Assembly: GCA_963781305.1 (NCBI GenBank) | Contig: CAWAFL010000011.1 | Span: 1,054,001 to 1,118,000 of the forward strand | Direction: 5' to 3' | Length of the DNA: 64,000 nucleotides | DNA from: DASXMT01 sp963781305 | GTDB lineage: Bacteria; Actinomycetota; Acidimicrobiia; Acidimicrobiales; RAAP-2 | In this document: piece by piece, positions 41,786-49,677 of the stretch | How positions within the stretch are numbered: position 1 is the first letter of the stretch | How the letters are laid out: the number at the start of each line of letters is the position of its first letter | The notes under the pieces: generated by a model | What the model was told of the DNA's origin: nothing | What the model saw: the letters and a program-made list of their open reading frames with translations, nothing else | Databases searched by the model: none | Translations under genes and position numbers: made by a program

Positions 41786-42736
41786 ATGAGCACCCTCGTC
41801 AACGTTGATAACTACGCCAGGGCTGAGGTCGCATCCCAAGGAGATCGCCTGGTGGGCATGATGGGCGGTGAAGTGAACGGCTGGGTTCACATCCGTCAGC
41901 CGACCCCGCTGGACAAGCAGACTGTCATCCGAATGAACCGGGACACTCTCTATAGCCTCGCCATTGCGGACATCAGCGAAGGGGCCACCCTGACTATGCC
42001 CGACGCCTCCGGCCGCTATATGACGGTGATGGTCATCAACGAAGAGGGCTACCTCAACAAGGTCTTTCACAATGCGGGAGAGCACCAGTTGACCGCTGAG
42101 GAGTACGGTTCGGCTTTCGTGCTGCTTGGAGGTCGGACCCTTGCCGATCCGACCGACGCTGACGACGTAGCCATTGCCAATCATCTCCAGGACGGTCTTC
42201 TGATTACTGCCTCCTCGAAGCGGCCGTGGCCTACGGGCCAATACGATGAGGCGAGCTACGAGGCCACCAAAAAGGCGCTGTTGGAACTTGCTGAGGGGAT
42301 GCACGGCTCCGAAGGGATGTTCGGTCGAAAGGATCGTGTAGACCCGGTGCGGTTCCTCATCGGCTCTGCTGCTGGTTTCGGTGGCTTGCCCGAGGAGGAG
42401 GCCTACTACGCCATAAAGGGTGACTCGCAACCGGTGGGCCGCTACCGCCTTACCGTCCAGGACCCCCCTGTGGATGCTTTCTGGTCCGTGTCCGTCTACA
42501 ACAAGGACGGATATTTCGAGGAGAACCCTTACGACTCCTACAGCGTCAACAGCGTGACGGCGACGCCCAACAGTGATGGATCGATCACCGTGACCTTCGG
42601 GCCAGAACCAGACGGCTCAGACAACTTCCTCTACATCATGGACGGCTGGAACTATGCCGCTCGGATGTACCGGCCGAGAGCGTCGATCCTGGACGGCACA
42701 TGGGCCTTTCCAGAGCCTGAACCGATCCAGCCCTAG
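41786..42736 (+). CDS. DUF1254/DUF1214-domain protein
   Basis: 316 residues with a GAGAGAGG site. The N-terminal DUF1254 block (TVIRMNRDTLYSLAIADIS; ASGRYMTVMVINEEGYLNKV) and the C-terminal DUF1214 block (PPVDAFWSVSVYNKDGYFEE; ITVTFGPEPD; NFLYIMDGWNYAARMYRPR) are clear. No signal peptide is seen, although many relatives are exported. Function unknown. Confidence 0.85.
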   Translation: MSTLVNVDNYARAEVASQGDRLVGMMGGEVNGWVHIRQPTPLDKQTVIRMNRDTLYSLAIADISEGATLTMPDASGRYMTVMVINEEGYLNKVFHNAGEHQLTAEEYGSAFVLLGGRTLADPTDADDVAIANHLQDGLLITASSKRPWPTGQYDEASYEATKKALLELAEGMHGSEGMFGRKDRVDPVRFLIGSAAGFGGLPEEEAYYAIKGDSQPVGRYRLTVQDPPVDAFWSVSVYNKDGYFEENPYDSYSVNSVTATPNSDGSITVTFGPEPDGSDNFLYIMDGWNYAARMYRPRASILDGTWAFPEPEPIQP

Positions 42737-42820
42737 CAAATTCTTCGGGAAGTCATCACGTGCGACTTGCAGCCCCACTTCGTCAAGGTCTGGTGCTACC
42801 AATGACCGTACGATGAGCCT

Positions 42821-43012
42821 TCAGCGCCGACCAAAGAGCCAGTACGCCACCGAGTTGCCCGGGTTGAGGGTCACGAAGACCCGCCAGAAGTCCTTCCGGC
42901 CCCGAACCTGTTCGTCTGTCCGGCGACCAAGGTCTCGCCATGCCAGCACAGCGAGAATGACCTGAATGGGCACAATTACAAGCGCCAGTTGGGTTTTCCG
43001 GCTGGTCGTCAT
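42821..43012 (-). CDS. Small membrane protein related to phospholipase D N-terminal (PLDc_N) region
   Basis: 63 residues, one hydrophobic helix at ~9-24 and a second short one at the C-terminus. LAWRDLGRRTDEQVRGRKDF, then NPGNSVAYWLFGRR resembles stand-alone PLDc_N proteins, which anchor cardiolipin-synthase-like enzymes or act alone. Third of three small minus-strand membrane genes. Confidence 0.65.
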   Translation of the reverse strand: MTTSRKTQLALVIVPIQVILAVLAWRDLGRRTDEQVRGRKDFWRVFVTLNPGNSVAYWLFGRR

Positions 43013-43055
43013 GATGTCGGTCCTGAACCTAACTTGATTGATTCCTGACGAGGCA

Positions 43056-43217
43056 TCAGTCCTTCACCACCTGGTAGATCCCATAGATGACACCGGGTAT
43101 ATGGCCGCACAGCTGCAAGAGGAATGCCCAGAGCACCTTTACGCTCGGGCCGTCTTTGATCAACACGGCAAGAAATGGAAGGACCAGACACAGCAGTACG
43201 AGTAGAACTTTGACCAT
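43056..43217 (-). CDS. YqaE/Pmp3-type small hydrophobic protein
   Basis: 53 residues translated directly from the sequence (too short for usual length cut-offs): two membrane helices (KVLLVLLCLVLPFLAVLIKD and VLWAFLLQLCGHIPGVIYGI) joined by a GPS turn and a short charged end (YQVVKD). This is the Pmp3/YqaE fold, linked in other organisms to salt, cold or membrane-potential stress. GGAAGCGAG upstream is a weak ribosome site. Confidence 0.75.
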   Translation of the reverse strand: MVKVLLVLLCLVLPFLAVLIKDGPSVKVLWAFLLQLCGHIPGVIYGIYQVVKD

Positions 43218-43266
43218 GGCTCGCTTCCTTTCCTCTGATCAGTTTCGAGACAGATCGGCCAACGGC

Positions 43267-43431
43267 TTACCAACGATAGAACCTGCGAGTGCCGGCGCTC
43301 TCGCCCCGGCCAATGATCAGGCCAACCAGCCAGAGGACAAAAAGGACGGCAGCAACAACCCACAAGACGTGAATAGCAAAGCCGAGTCCAATAAATATGG
43401 CAACCAAAATCAACGCAAACAAAATCAACAT
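43267..43431 (-). CDS. Small hydrophobic membrane protein
   Basis: 54 residues read directly from the sequence: two membrane spans (LILFALILVAIFIGLGFAIH and WVVAAVLFVLWLVGLII) followed by a basic tail GRGESAGTRRFYRW. Very short proteins of this composition, ending in RxxYRW, are frequent in actinobacteria but uncharacterised. It stands 49 bases upstream of the Pmp3-like gene and is probably co-transcribed with it. Confidence 0.65.
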   Translation of the reverse strand: MLILFALILVAIFIGLGFAIHVLWVVAAVLFVLWLVGLIIGRGESAGTRRFYRW

Positions 43432-43582
43432 GAGTGAGTAACCCCCGTTTGTAGGTCGTTCTATCCGCAGCTCAATGTTCCCCGTCCTCAGGGGCTTGAA
43501 ACCACATCAATATCGACTCGCTCGACGATGATCGCCGCGGCGACGGTTTCCAACCAGTGGCACGGGGTAACTTCGTAAGATC

Positions 43583-43987
43583 CTGAGCGAATATCGACCA
43601 TCGAGAGAACAGGGCACGCCGGTCGCCATCCGGTTTCCAGCTGAACCTGCCAGCGCATCGGCTGCCCGTAACTTTGTACGCGCGGAACTCTCTGACTGGC
43701 CGCCCGACGTGGTCTTCGTGGCCGAGCTTCTCACCAGTGAGGTATTGACGAATGCCGTCTTGCACGCGCACTCATCGGTTGAGGTCGTGCTCACCCACCT
43801 AGACGGGGGGCTCCAGGTGGAAGTCACCGACGAAAGCGATCTCTTGCCGTTGCTGGCCGAGTCAGTCAAAGACAGTGATGATCATGGCCGAGGACTTCCG
43901 ATGGTCCGTGACATGTCGGACCAGTGGGGCGTCGCTGAGATCGATTCGGGCAAGACGGTCTGGTTCAGTCTTCTGAGAGCTAGGTAG
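43583..43987 (+). CDS. HATPase_c ATP-binding protein (anti-sigma-factor kinase type), start codon unclear
   Basis: Family similarity is clear: FPAEPASASAARNFVRAELS, FVAELLTSEVLTNAVLHAHS (N box with the Asn), VEVTDES (G1) and DDHGRGLPMVRDMSDQWGV (G2). These are stand-alone RsbW-like serine kinases/ATP-binding regulators. The conserved sequence reaches back to at least 43634, but upstream to the in-frame stop at 43568 there is no ATG, GTG or TTG; CTG at 43583 is the only near-cognate start. The first canonical codon, GTG 43709, would delete the first helix. Confidence 0.65.
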   Translation: MSEYRPSREQGTPVAIRFPAEPASASAARNFVRAELSDWPPDVVFVAELLTSEVLTNAVLHAHSSVEVVLTHLDGGLQVEVTDESDLLPLLAESVKDSDDHGRGLPMVRDMSDQWGVAEIDSGKTVWFSLLRAR

Positions 43988-44127
43988 CGCTGTCAGTCCT
44001 GGATAGTGAAAGGTCGTCCATTCCCGTGATTCCGGAGGTGTGCCGGATCAGGCGGAAACGGCGAGCTACTGGTCCCAAGCCGAATAGGGGTTGTTTGTCT
44101 TCTAGAGGATTCGGGAATCTCCCCACA

Positions 44128-44427
44128 ATGGAGAAGAGGGAACTCGGCTGGAGGGCAACAAGCTACGGTGCTGGCGCTTTGGCCGGGTTGCTCACCCATC
44201 GAGCACTTGAGACAGCGTGGAAGGGATTGCGCCACGCCTCGCAACCCCCAGTGCCGGCCGACCGACGGGCATCGTGGGTGGAGGCGCTGAGTTGGGCAGT
44301 CGCCACGGGCGTGGGAATGGGTGTATCGAGGCTGCTCGCCGTCCGGACCGCTGCGGTCGTGTGGGAAGCTACGACCCACGAACGACCCCCGGACCCCGCA
44401 CTTGACTCCAACATCCAAGCGAACTGA
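44128..44427 (+). CDS. DUF4235-type small membrane protein
   Basis: 99 residues from the ATG at 44128. KRELGWRATSYGAGALAGLL (~3-22) and the second hydrophobic stretch WVEALSWAVATGVGMGVSRLL flank a short basic loop with W-K; this is the usual two-helix DUF4235 layout. A conserved actinobacterial membrane protein of unknown role, found near stress genes. Confidence 0.7.
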   Translation: MEKRELGWRATSYGAGALAGLLTHRALETAWKGLRHASQPPVPADRRASWVEALSWAVATGVGMGVSRLLAVRTAAVVWEATTHERPPDPALDSNIQAN

Positions 44428-44486
44428 CCGATACGTGGTCGAGCTGCCCATCCGACATGCTGCTGTCGCCTGCCGACAGCTTTTGC

Positions 44487-44918
44487 TCAGGAGAAGTCTT
44501 TGGACGGAGTGCCCGGGTTCTTCCTCCAAAACTCTTCACAGTGCTCAGCGTCGAGGTCGAACGTCGAGAGTCGGTCGATTTTCCCGTCCGGACTGGTTCG
44601 ACCGACGTAGACGGCAAGATTGTCAAAGGGATCTCCGCTTGGCGCAGTACCAGTCTCATGAATGAGGCTGATGGCCACACGGTCGTCTGCATAGATGCAT
44701 GTTCCATCTTGGTGGAAGGTGTCCCCGAACGACGCTGCGAACTCTAGGAGCAGTAGAGCGAGATCTTCCTTGCTTTCTGCTCGATGCCACGGACCGGCAC
44801 CGGGCCCATTCTCCATGATGATGTCGTCAGCGAAGCTGTCGAACGACGGGCTGTAATCGCCGACTCGAGTCGCATCCAAGGCTTCTTGTGTTCGGTCGAA
44901 GTTGGGGTGATTGGCCAT
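44487..44918 (-). CDS. SnoaL-like/NTF2-fold protein
   Basis: 143 residues with GGGGAGG before the ATG. It shows the ketosteroid-isomerase-like pattern: ALDATRVGDYSPSFDSFADD, IIMENGPGAGPWHRAESKED, and beta-strands DTFHQDGTCIYADDRVAISL, DPFDNLAVYVGRTSPDGKID. Small ligand-binding or isomerase-like domain; the catalytic residues cannot be assigned. Confidence 0.75.
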   Translation of the reverse strand: MANHPNFDRTQEALDATRVGDYSPSFDSFADDIIMENGPGAGPWHRAESKEDLALLLLEFAASFGDTFHQDGTCIYADDRVAISLIHETGTAPSGDPFDNLAVYVGRTSPDGKIDRLSTFDLDAEHCEEFWRKNPGTPSKDFS

Positions 44919-45039
44919 CGTTGCCTCCCCTCATGGTGGACAAAGAAGAATCCTAAGGTGTTCGGTCCACATCGTGCATTGTGGCCAGCGATTGGCCTCA
45001 CGGTCGGCGATCCCCTCCCGAGGTACTGTCCTGGGTGCA

Positions 45040-45690
45040 ATGGCTGATGGCTGGACAGTCGTAGAAGTGGTGGGGGCGGCAACCGGTGCTGTCGTATTGC
45101 TCGGCGGTGCAGCTGCCGTGGTTGCTGGCCTGTATGGACGAAAGGCAAATCCCTCGCTTGACGTCTCAGCCATCGCTCGACCCGACGGGCGGGTGGTGCT
45201 ATTTGTGCGGGCGTCGGTGAGCGCACCTGGAGTGCGACCTATTCGGGTGACCCGGGAGGGTGATCACACTCCGTTCGTGCGGGTGATCGAAGCGCTCGAC
45301 GGTGTGATGGATGGACCGATCCGGTATGGGCGTGAGTACCGAAGTCCGATGATCTTCGGGGGCGGGGTGGTTGGTCCTGGGGAGACAGCCTCAAAAACGG
45401 ATCTGTTCTACCAGCCGGCACCGGCCCCGGACCTCATGGGCTGGTCCGTTGTGTTCGTCGTGGATGTTCCTCGGTTGTGGCCGACCAGGCGGGGGTGGTG
45501 GACGTGGGCCATTAATGCGTTCGTACCTACGCCCGACGACGAGGGCGGTTCGGGGATCGGCGCACCGCGCCACTCAGAGGTCGTGGCAGGCGTGATTCTC
45601 CCCGACCGCAAACCCGAGACACTGGCCAAATATGACCTGTCTCTGCTGGCCGACCGCAACGCGACCCGGGACCATCGATCCACTGCATGA
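45040..45690 (+). CDS. Hypothetical membrane-anchored protein
   Basis: 216 residues from the ATG at 45040. One N-terminal helix (~8-31, EVVGAATGAVVLLGGAAAVV) then a soluble beta-rich domain: GRVVLFVRASVSAPGVRPIR, YRSPMIFGGGVVGPGETASK, WSVVFVVDVPRL. The pattern suggests an immunoglobulin-like domain. No family named. Confidence 0.55.
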   Translation: MADGWTVVEVVGAATGAVVLLGGAAAVVAGLYGRKANPSLDVSAIARPDGRVVLFVRASVSAPGVRPIRVTREGDHTPFVRVIEALDGVMDGPIRYGREYRSPMIFGGGVVGPGETASKTDLFYQPAPAPDLMGWSVVFVVDVPRLWPTRRGWWTWAINAFVPTPDDEGGSGIGAPRHSEVVAGVILPDRKPETLAKYDLSLLADRNATRDHRSTA

Positions 45691-45796
45691 ACTGGCCTGG
45701 CGGGTCGAGGATCCGCCGATCGGGTACGTCCGTAGTAGTCCACCACCTGATTGAGACCGATCCCATATCGTCGATGACGTCGTGCGCAAGGACCGG

Positions 45797-46183
45797 TCAG
45801 TAGGGCAGGTCGCTGGGCACGCAGTTCCTGTAGTCAGGCTCTGGCTGGATCTCGAACTGCACGGCGTTGATCGTGGACCTTCCGTCGAGGAGCGCCCGAG
45901 CGATCCGGTGCATTCCGTCCATTACTCGGCCGTCAGCACCGAGGATGATGGGGTACGACATATCAACCTGTTCGACCAGGCGCATATGGGCCACTACGTT
46001 TCGGACCGTCGGTTGTTCATGGCTTCCGTCGAACCAGTAGTCGCAATCGACCTCCCCAATCGAGTCCAGGGCTACCTCTTTCACGGGAAGGTCACTGCTT
46101 AAGAGGATCAGCCGATCCACATCCCAAGCATCGAATCCAATCTCTCCCGGCCAGAAGTTGTATTGCTTGCGCACACCACCCAT
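45797..46183 (-). CDS. ParB/Srx-fold domain protein
   Basis: 128 residues. ILSSDLPVKEVALDSIGEVD gives the first strand-helix; DMSYPIILGADGRVMDGMHR (~74-93) followed by IARALLDGRSTINAVQFE is the ParB-type G-x-x-MDG-x-HR core found in small ParB-like proteins of bacteria. It is far from any partition locus and probably not involved in chromosome segregation. Confidence 0.7.
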   Translation of the reverse strand: MGGVRKQYNFWPGEIGFDAWDVDRLILLSSDLPVKEVALDSIGEVDCDYWFDGSHEQPTVRNVVAHMRLVEQVDMSYPIILGADGRVMDGMHRIARALLDGRSTINAVQFEIQPEPDYRNCVPSDLPY

Positions 46184-46309
46184 TCTTGCGTCGAGATGGG
46201 AGCCGAGGCCTCAAGTTTGCCGAGAAGGCGTCTGGGTGCTGGCACTGAATCAGGATCTCGGAGGCCGTGACCGGGCGTCCCTGTCAGCGGTCGGTTTAGG
46301 ATCGTCAAC

Positions 46310-46981
46310 GTGACCTCTGCCCGACCGGCGGTCCCCGAGTCTCCCGTTTCGGAATCGACGCCCGACCACGATTCCGGCGCGTGGGTCCGCGGCCTGGGCG
46401 CCAGCGGACCGCCCTATGACGAGACTGTGGCCCGCCTGCATGGCTTGTTGCTGCGGGTGGCCCGGGCCGAACTGCGCCGACGGCGCGCTCAGCTGCCACT
46501 GGCCGGTCCCGAGCTGGACGACCTGGCCCACCAAGCGGCCGCGGATGCGGTTGTGGCGGTGGTGCGAAAGGTTGGGGAGTTCCGGGGCGAGAGCCGGTTC
46601 ACCACCTGGGCCTGCAAGTTCGCCATCTTCGAGGTGTCGACCAAGGTCGGCCGGCACTTCTGGCAGCGCCCGACCGTGGCCATGGACGGCGAGGACTGGG
46701 ACCGCCTCCCGGACCGCTTCGGCCTCGACCCAGCCCGCGCCGCCGAGTGGCACGACGTCGTCGCCGCCCTGCGCCGGGCGGTCGACGACGAGCTCACGGA
46801 CCACCAACGGCGGATCTTTGTGACCATCGTGCTCAACGGCGTCCCGTTGGACAGCCTGGTGGCTGAGCTCGGTACCACCCGCAACGCCATCTACAAGACG
46901 CTCTTCGACGCCCGACGTAAGTTGCGGGCCGCGCTGGTCACTCACGGGTATCTGGACGACGACGTTTCGAGGCAGGCATGA
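46310..46981 (+). CDS. ECF-type RNA polymerase sigma factor
   Basis: 223 residues from a GTG. An N-terminal ~30-residue tail precedes sigma region 2 (~40-105: LDDLAHQAAADAVVAVVRKV, FRGESRFTTWACKFAIFEVS), and region 4 (~155-205: LTDHQRRIFVTIVLNGVPLD, VAELGTTRNAIYKTLFDARR) has the HTH. The stop overlaps the next start (ATGA), pairing it with a zinc-type anti-sigma protein. Downstream genes encode thiol-redox enzymes, so it probably governs an oxidative/thiol-stress response. Confidence 0.88.
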   Translation: MTSARPAVPESPVSESTPDHDSGAWVRGLGASGPPYDETVARLHGLLLRVARAELRRRRAQLPLAGPELDDLAHQAAADAVVAVVRKVGEFRGESRFTTWACKFAIFEVSTKVGRHFWQRPTVAMDGEDWDRLPDRFGLDPARAAEWHDVVAALRRAVDDELTDHQRRIFVTIVLNGVPLDSLVAELGTTRNAIYKTLFDARRKLRAALVTHGYLDDDVSRQA

Positions 46982-47217
46982 GCAGTTGGAGATCGCTGGA
47001 GCGATTCTTGAGGACCGATCCGGCCGACGCCGGCTGCGCCGAGACCTTCGAGCTGCTGGACCGCTACGTGGAACGCCAGCTCGCTCACGGAGACGCGGCT
47101 CTCCGCTACCCCGGGATCGCAGCCCATCTGTCGAATTGCAATCCCTGTGTGCAGGACTTCGAAGGCCTTGTGGCCGCCATCGGCGGCCCGGCCGGATCGG
47201 CGTCTCCCGAAAAGTAG
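46978..47217 (+). CDS. Zinc-type (ZAS) anti-sigma factor
   Basis: 79 residues. C20-x29-H50-x3-C54-x2-C57 (AGCAETFELLDRY ... AAHLSNCNPC) is the zinc-binding anti-sigma motif seen in RsrA/ChrR. No membrane helix, so it is soluble, like the redox sensor RsrA, in which oxidation forms a disulphide and releases the sigma factor. It overlaps the ECF gene by four bases. Redox sensing here is inference from motif and neighbours. Confidence 0.78.
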   Translation: MSSWRSLERFLRTDPADAGCAETFELLDRYVERQLAHGDAALRYPGIAAHLSNCNPCVQDFEGLVAAIGGPAGSASPEK

Positions 47218-47315
47218 GGCGGCGGGAGGTAAGACCGGCTCCGCCGGTGCCACTCACCACGCAGCGGGACCTGATGGGTCCGCACGATCCCGAGAGGCCC
47301 AAGAGAGCAGGATTC

Positions 47316-47978
47316 ATGTCGACCACGATCGCCGAGCAGGTCAGCCGTCTCGCCGAGACCACGGCCGCCCGGCCCCCCAACGAGATCATGGGCGCCTTCA
47401 TCCGCGAGCAGGCCGACCTGGCCGCCCGCGGCAGGCCAGCTGGCGTGATGGAGGTAGGCGCGACGTTGCCCGACGCCGAGTTGCTCGACCCTCACGGCGC
47501 GACGACCAGCCTCTATGCGGCGCTCGGCGGCCGGCTGTCGGTCCTGGTGTTCTACCGGGGTGCCTGGTGCCCGTACTGCAACATCACGCTCGACACCTAC
47601 CAGCGCGAACTGGTCCCCGAACTGGCTGGACGGGGCGTGGGATTGGTGGCGATCAGCCCTCAGACCCCCGACGGGTCGCTGAGCAGCCAGGAGAAGAACG
47701 AGCTGACCTTCAGCGTGCTGTCCGACCCCGGCAACCAGGTGGCCAAGGTGGCCGGGATCCTCACGGCTCCCTCGGACGAGGCGCGCGCCGCGCAGTTGCA
47801 GCTCGGCTTGGATCTCACCGCCGTCAACGCGGACGGCACCACCGGCCTGCCCATGCCCACCACGATGATCGTCGACGCCGAACGCGTCGTCCGCTGGGTC
47901 GACGTGCACCTCGACTACACCACCCGCTCCGAGCCCGGTGAGATCCTGGCTGCTCTCGACGCCGTCGCCCCTCGATGA
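47316..47978 (+). CDS. Peroxiredoxin-like AhpC/TSA-family protein with CPYC active site
   Basis: 220 residues from the ATG at 47316. After a ~45-residue helical N-terminus comes EVGATLPDAELLDPHG, then VLVFYRGAWCPYCNITLDTY (~77-96) with the C-x-x-C site, and a thioredoxin fold through GLPMPTTMIVDAERVVRWV. This is the Prx-like2/AhpC-TSA subgroup; it could reduce peroxides or act as an oxidoreductase. A hairpin ACCGGC-tcc-GCCGGT lies upstream at 47234-47248. It overlaps the SDR gene by four bases. Confidence 0.85.
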   Translation: MSTTIAEQVSRLAETTAARPPNEIMGAFIREQADLAARGRPAGVMEVGATLPDAELLDPHGATTSLYAALGGRLSVLVFYRGAWCPYCNITLDTYQRELVPELAGRGVGLVAISPQTPDGSLSSQEKNELTFSVLSDPGNQVAKVAGILTAPSDEARAAQLQLGLDLTAVNADGTTGLPMPTTMIVDAERVVRWVDVHLDYTTRSEPGEILAALDAVAPR

Positions 47979-48742
47979 CCGCGCCCTTCGCCGAACGAGT
48001 AGCCCTGATCACGGGGGCCGGCCGGGGTATCGGACGCGCAGTGGCGCTTCGGTTGGCCGAGGCTGGCGCCCGTGTGGCGCTGGTTGCCCGCTCGGTCGAT
48101 CAGCTCGAAGAGACGGCGGCGTCGCTGCGGGCCGAAGGCGGAGTCGCGCTGGTGCTCCCAGCCGATCTCGCCGACCCCGACGCAGTCGCTGACGCCGCCG
48201 CGACGGCTGGCAAGGAGCTTGGTCCGGTCGACATCCTGGTGAACAACGCGGCGGTGGTCGAACCGGCGGGACCAACCGTCTCTACCACTCCCGCGGGGTG
48301 GTCGTTAGCGTTCGCTGTCAACGTCCAAGCACCGATCCGTCTCACCTTGGCACTTCTGCCCGCGATGCTGGATCGGGGTTGGGGCCGGATCGTGAACGTG
48401 TCGAGCGGGATCGTCGACCACCCCGGTGCCATGGTGGGACTCAACGCCTACGCCGCCACCAAGGCCGCCCTCGAAGCCCACACCCTCAGCCTGGCCGCAG
48501 AGGTGGCCGGCAGCGGCGTCACCCTCAACGTCTACCGGCCCGGCTCGGTCGACACCGCCATGCAAGCATGGTTTCGCGCTCAGCCGCCCGCCGAGATCGG
48601 CGCTTCCCTGCACCAGCATTTTCAGGCCTCCTACGAACAGGGCGTGCTGATCACCCCAGAACGCTCCGCACGATCCCTCCTCACCCGAGCTGACGGGGGA
48701 GACCACCGGCCAGATCTGGAACGCGACCGATCCCTGACGTGA
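47975..48742 (+). CDS. SDR-family oxidoreductase, C-terminus frameshifted
   Basis: 255 residues as read. TGAGRGIGRAVALRLAEAGA (~12-31) binds NAD(P), VNNAAVVEPAG, catalytic Ser in VNVSSGIV and Y-x-x-x-K in YAATKAALEAHTLSLAAEV are intact. The last ~17 residues (RADGGDHRPDLERDRSLT) look wrong; one base earlier or later the same DNA reads LTGETTGQIWNATDP and stops at 48737, the ending expected for this type of enzyme. One extra base near 48690 explains it. The catalytic core is unaffected. Confidence 0.85.
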   Translation: MTAPFAERVALITGAGRGIGRAVALRLAEAGARVALVARSVDQLEETAASLRAEGGVALVLPADLADPDAVADAAATAGKELGPVDILVNNAAVVEPAGPTVSTTPAGWSLAFAVNVQAPIRLTLALLPAMLDRGWGRIVNVSSGIVDHPGAMVGLNAYAATKAALEAHTLSLAAEVAGSGVTLNVYRPGSVDTAMQAWFRAQPPAEIGASLHQHFQASYEQGVLITPERSARSLLTRADGGDHRPDLERDRSLT

Positions 48743-48815
48743 ACCCGACACCGCCCGACAAGGCACCCTCACCGGCCGAAGTCGAGATCCGATCACCCTA
48801 CGAAAGGACACCACT

Positions 48816-49112
48816 ATGACCGCCAAACTGGGACTACTTGCCCTGCTCGAGGCCAAGCCCGACAAGGGCGAGGAGCTCGGAGCGTTCCTCGAAGCCGGCC
48901 GGGCCCTGGCCGTACAAGAGGCAGGCACCCTTACGTGGTACGCCTTCAAGATCAGCGACACCACTTACGGGATCTTCGACTCGTTCGAGACCGAGGACGC
49001 CCGCCAAGCTCACCTGGACGGCCAGATCCCCACCGCCCTGGGCCAGGTGGCCGCCGACCTGTTGGCCAAGGACCCCGACATCCGCACGGTGGACGTCATC
49101 GCCGTCAAGTAG
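48816..49112 (+). CDS. Putative quinol monooxygenase (ABM family)
   Basis: 98 residues with a GAAAGGA site. LGLLALLEAKPDKGEELGAF, TLTWYAFKISDTTYGIFDSF, and the final ADLLAKDPDIRTVDVIA match YgiN-type antibiotic-biosynthesis monooxygenase domains, which act on quinols or reactive carbonyls. It lies within the redox gene run, supporting a detoxification role. Confidence 0.78.
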   Translation: MTAKLGLLALLEAKPDKGEELGAFLEAGRALAVQEAGTLTWYAFKISDTTYGIFDSFETEDARQAHLDGQIPTALGQVAADLLAKDPDIRTVDVIAVK

Positions 49113-49176
49113 CCGAACGCCGCTCTCTGCGGTCATCAATCCCCGCCAAGCTTCGTCCACCCGATTGGAGATTCCC

Positions 49177-49665
49177 ATGACCTCGCTTAGTCCCGGCGAC
49201 CGCTTCCCGACCCTCGACGTATCCCTCCCCGGTGGTGAAACCCTCTCGCTGCCCGACGCGCTGACCGGCGGCTTCGGCGTGGTCCTGTTCTACCGGGGCG
49301 CTTGGTGCCCCTACTGCAACGCCCAGTTACGCGCCTTCCAGCGAGCCTCGGATAGCTTCGCCGAGGTGGGTGCCAACGTGGTGGCCCTCTCGGTCGACGA
49401 CGAGGTGACGACCGCCGAACTGGTCGCCAAGCACGGCCTCACGTTCCCGGTCGGCCACAGCGCCGACGCCAAGGCCATCTCGGCAGCGACGGGCGCGTTC
49501 GTCGACCCCGAACGTGGGTTCCTCCAATCCACCGGGTTCGTGGTCAACCCCGACGGCCAGGTGGTCGTCAGCGTCTACTCCTCTGGGGCTATCGGCCGCC
49601 TGGTGCCCGACGACGTGGTCGGCCTCATCCGCTACCTGCGCGATCACGCCAGCGCCACGGACTGA
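49177..49665 (+). CDS. Peroxiredoxin-like AhpC/TSA-family protein (second copy)
   Basis: 162 residues from the ATG at 49177 (GGAG ribosome site). VVLFYRGAWCPYCNAQLRAF (~33-52) has the same active-site block as the protein encoded at 47316 but the N-terminus is shorter and overall identity is low, so this is a distinct subgroup rather than a recent duplicate. GFVVNPDGQVVVSVYSSGAI closes the fold. Thirteen bases separate it from the next gene. Confidence 0.87.
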   Translation: MTSLSPGDRFPTLDVSLPGGETLSLPDALTGGFGVVLFYRGAWCPYCNAQLRAFQRASDSFAEVGANVVALSVDDEVTTAELVAKHGLTFPVGHSADAKAISAATGAFVDPERGFLQSTGFVVNPDGQVVVSVYSSGAIGRLVPDDVVGLIRYLRDHASATD

Positions 49666-49677
49666 GAGGACGAGGCC

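Noticed and set aside
45797..46183. Chromosome-partition ParB or a prophage parB
   Set aside because: Only the small ParB/Srx core is present, without HTH, parA or parS sites nearby.
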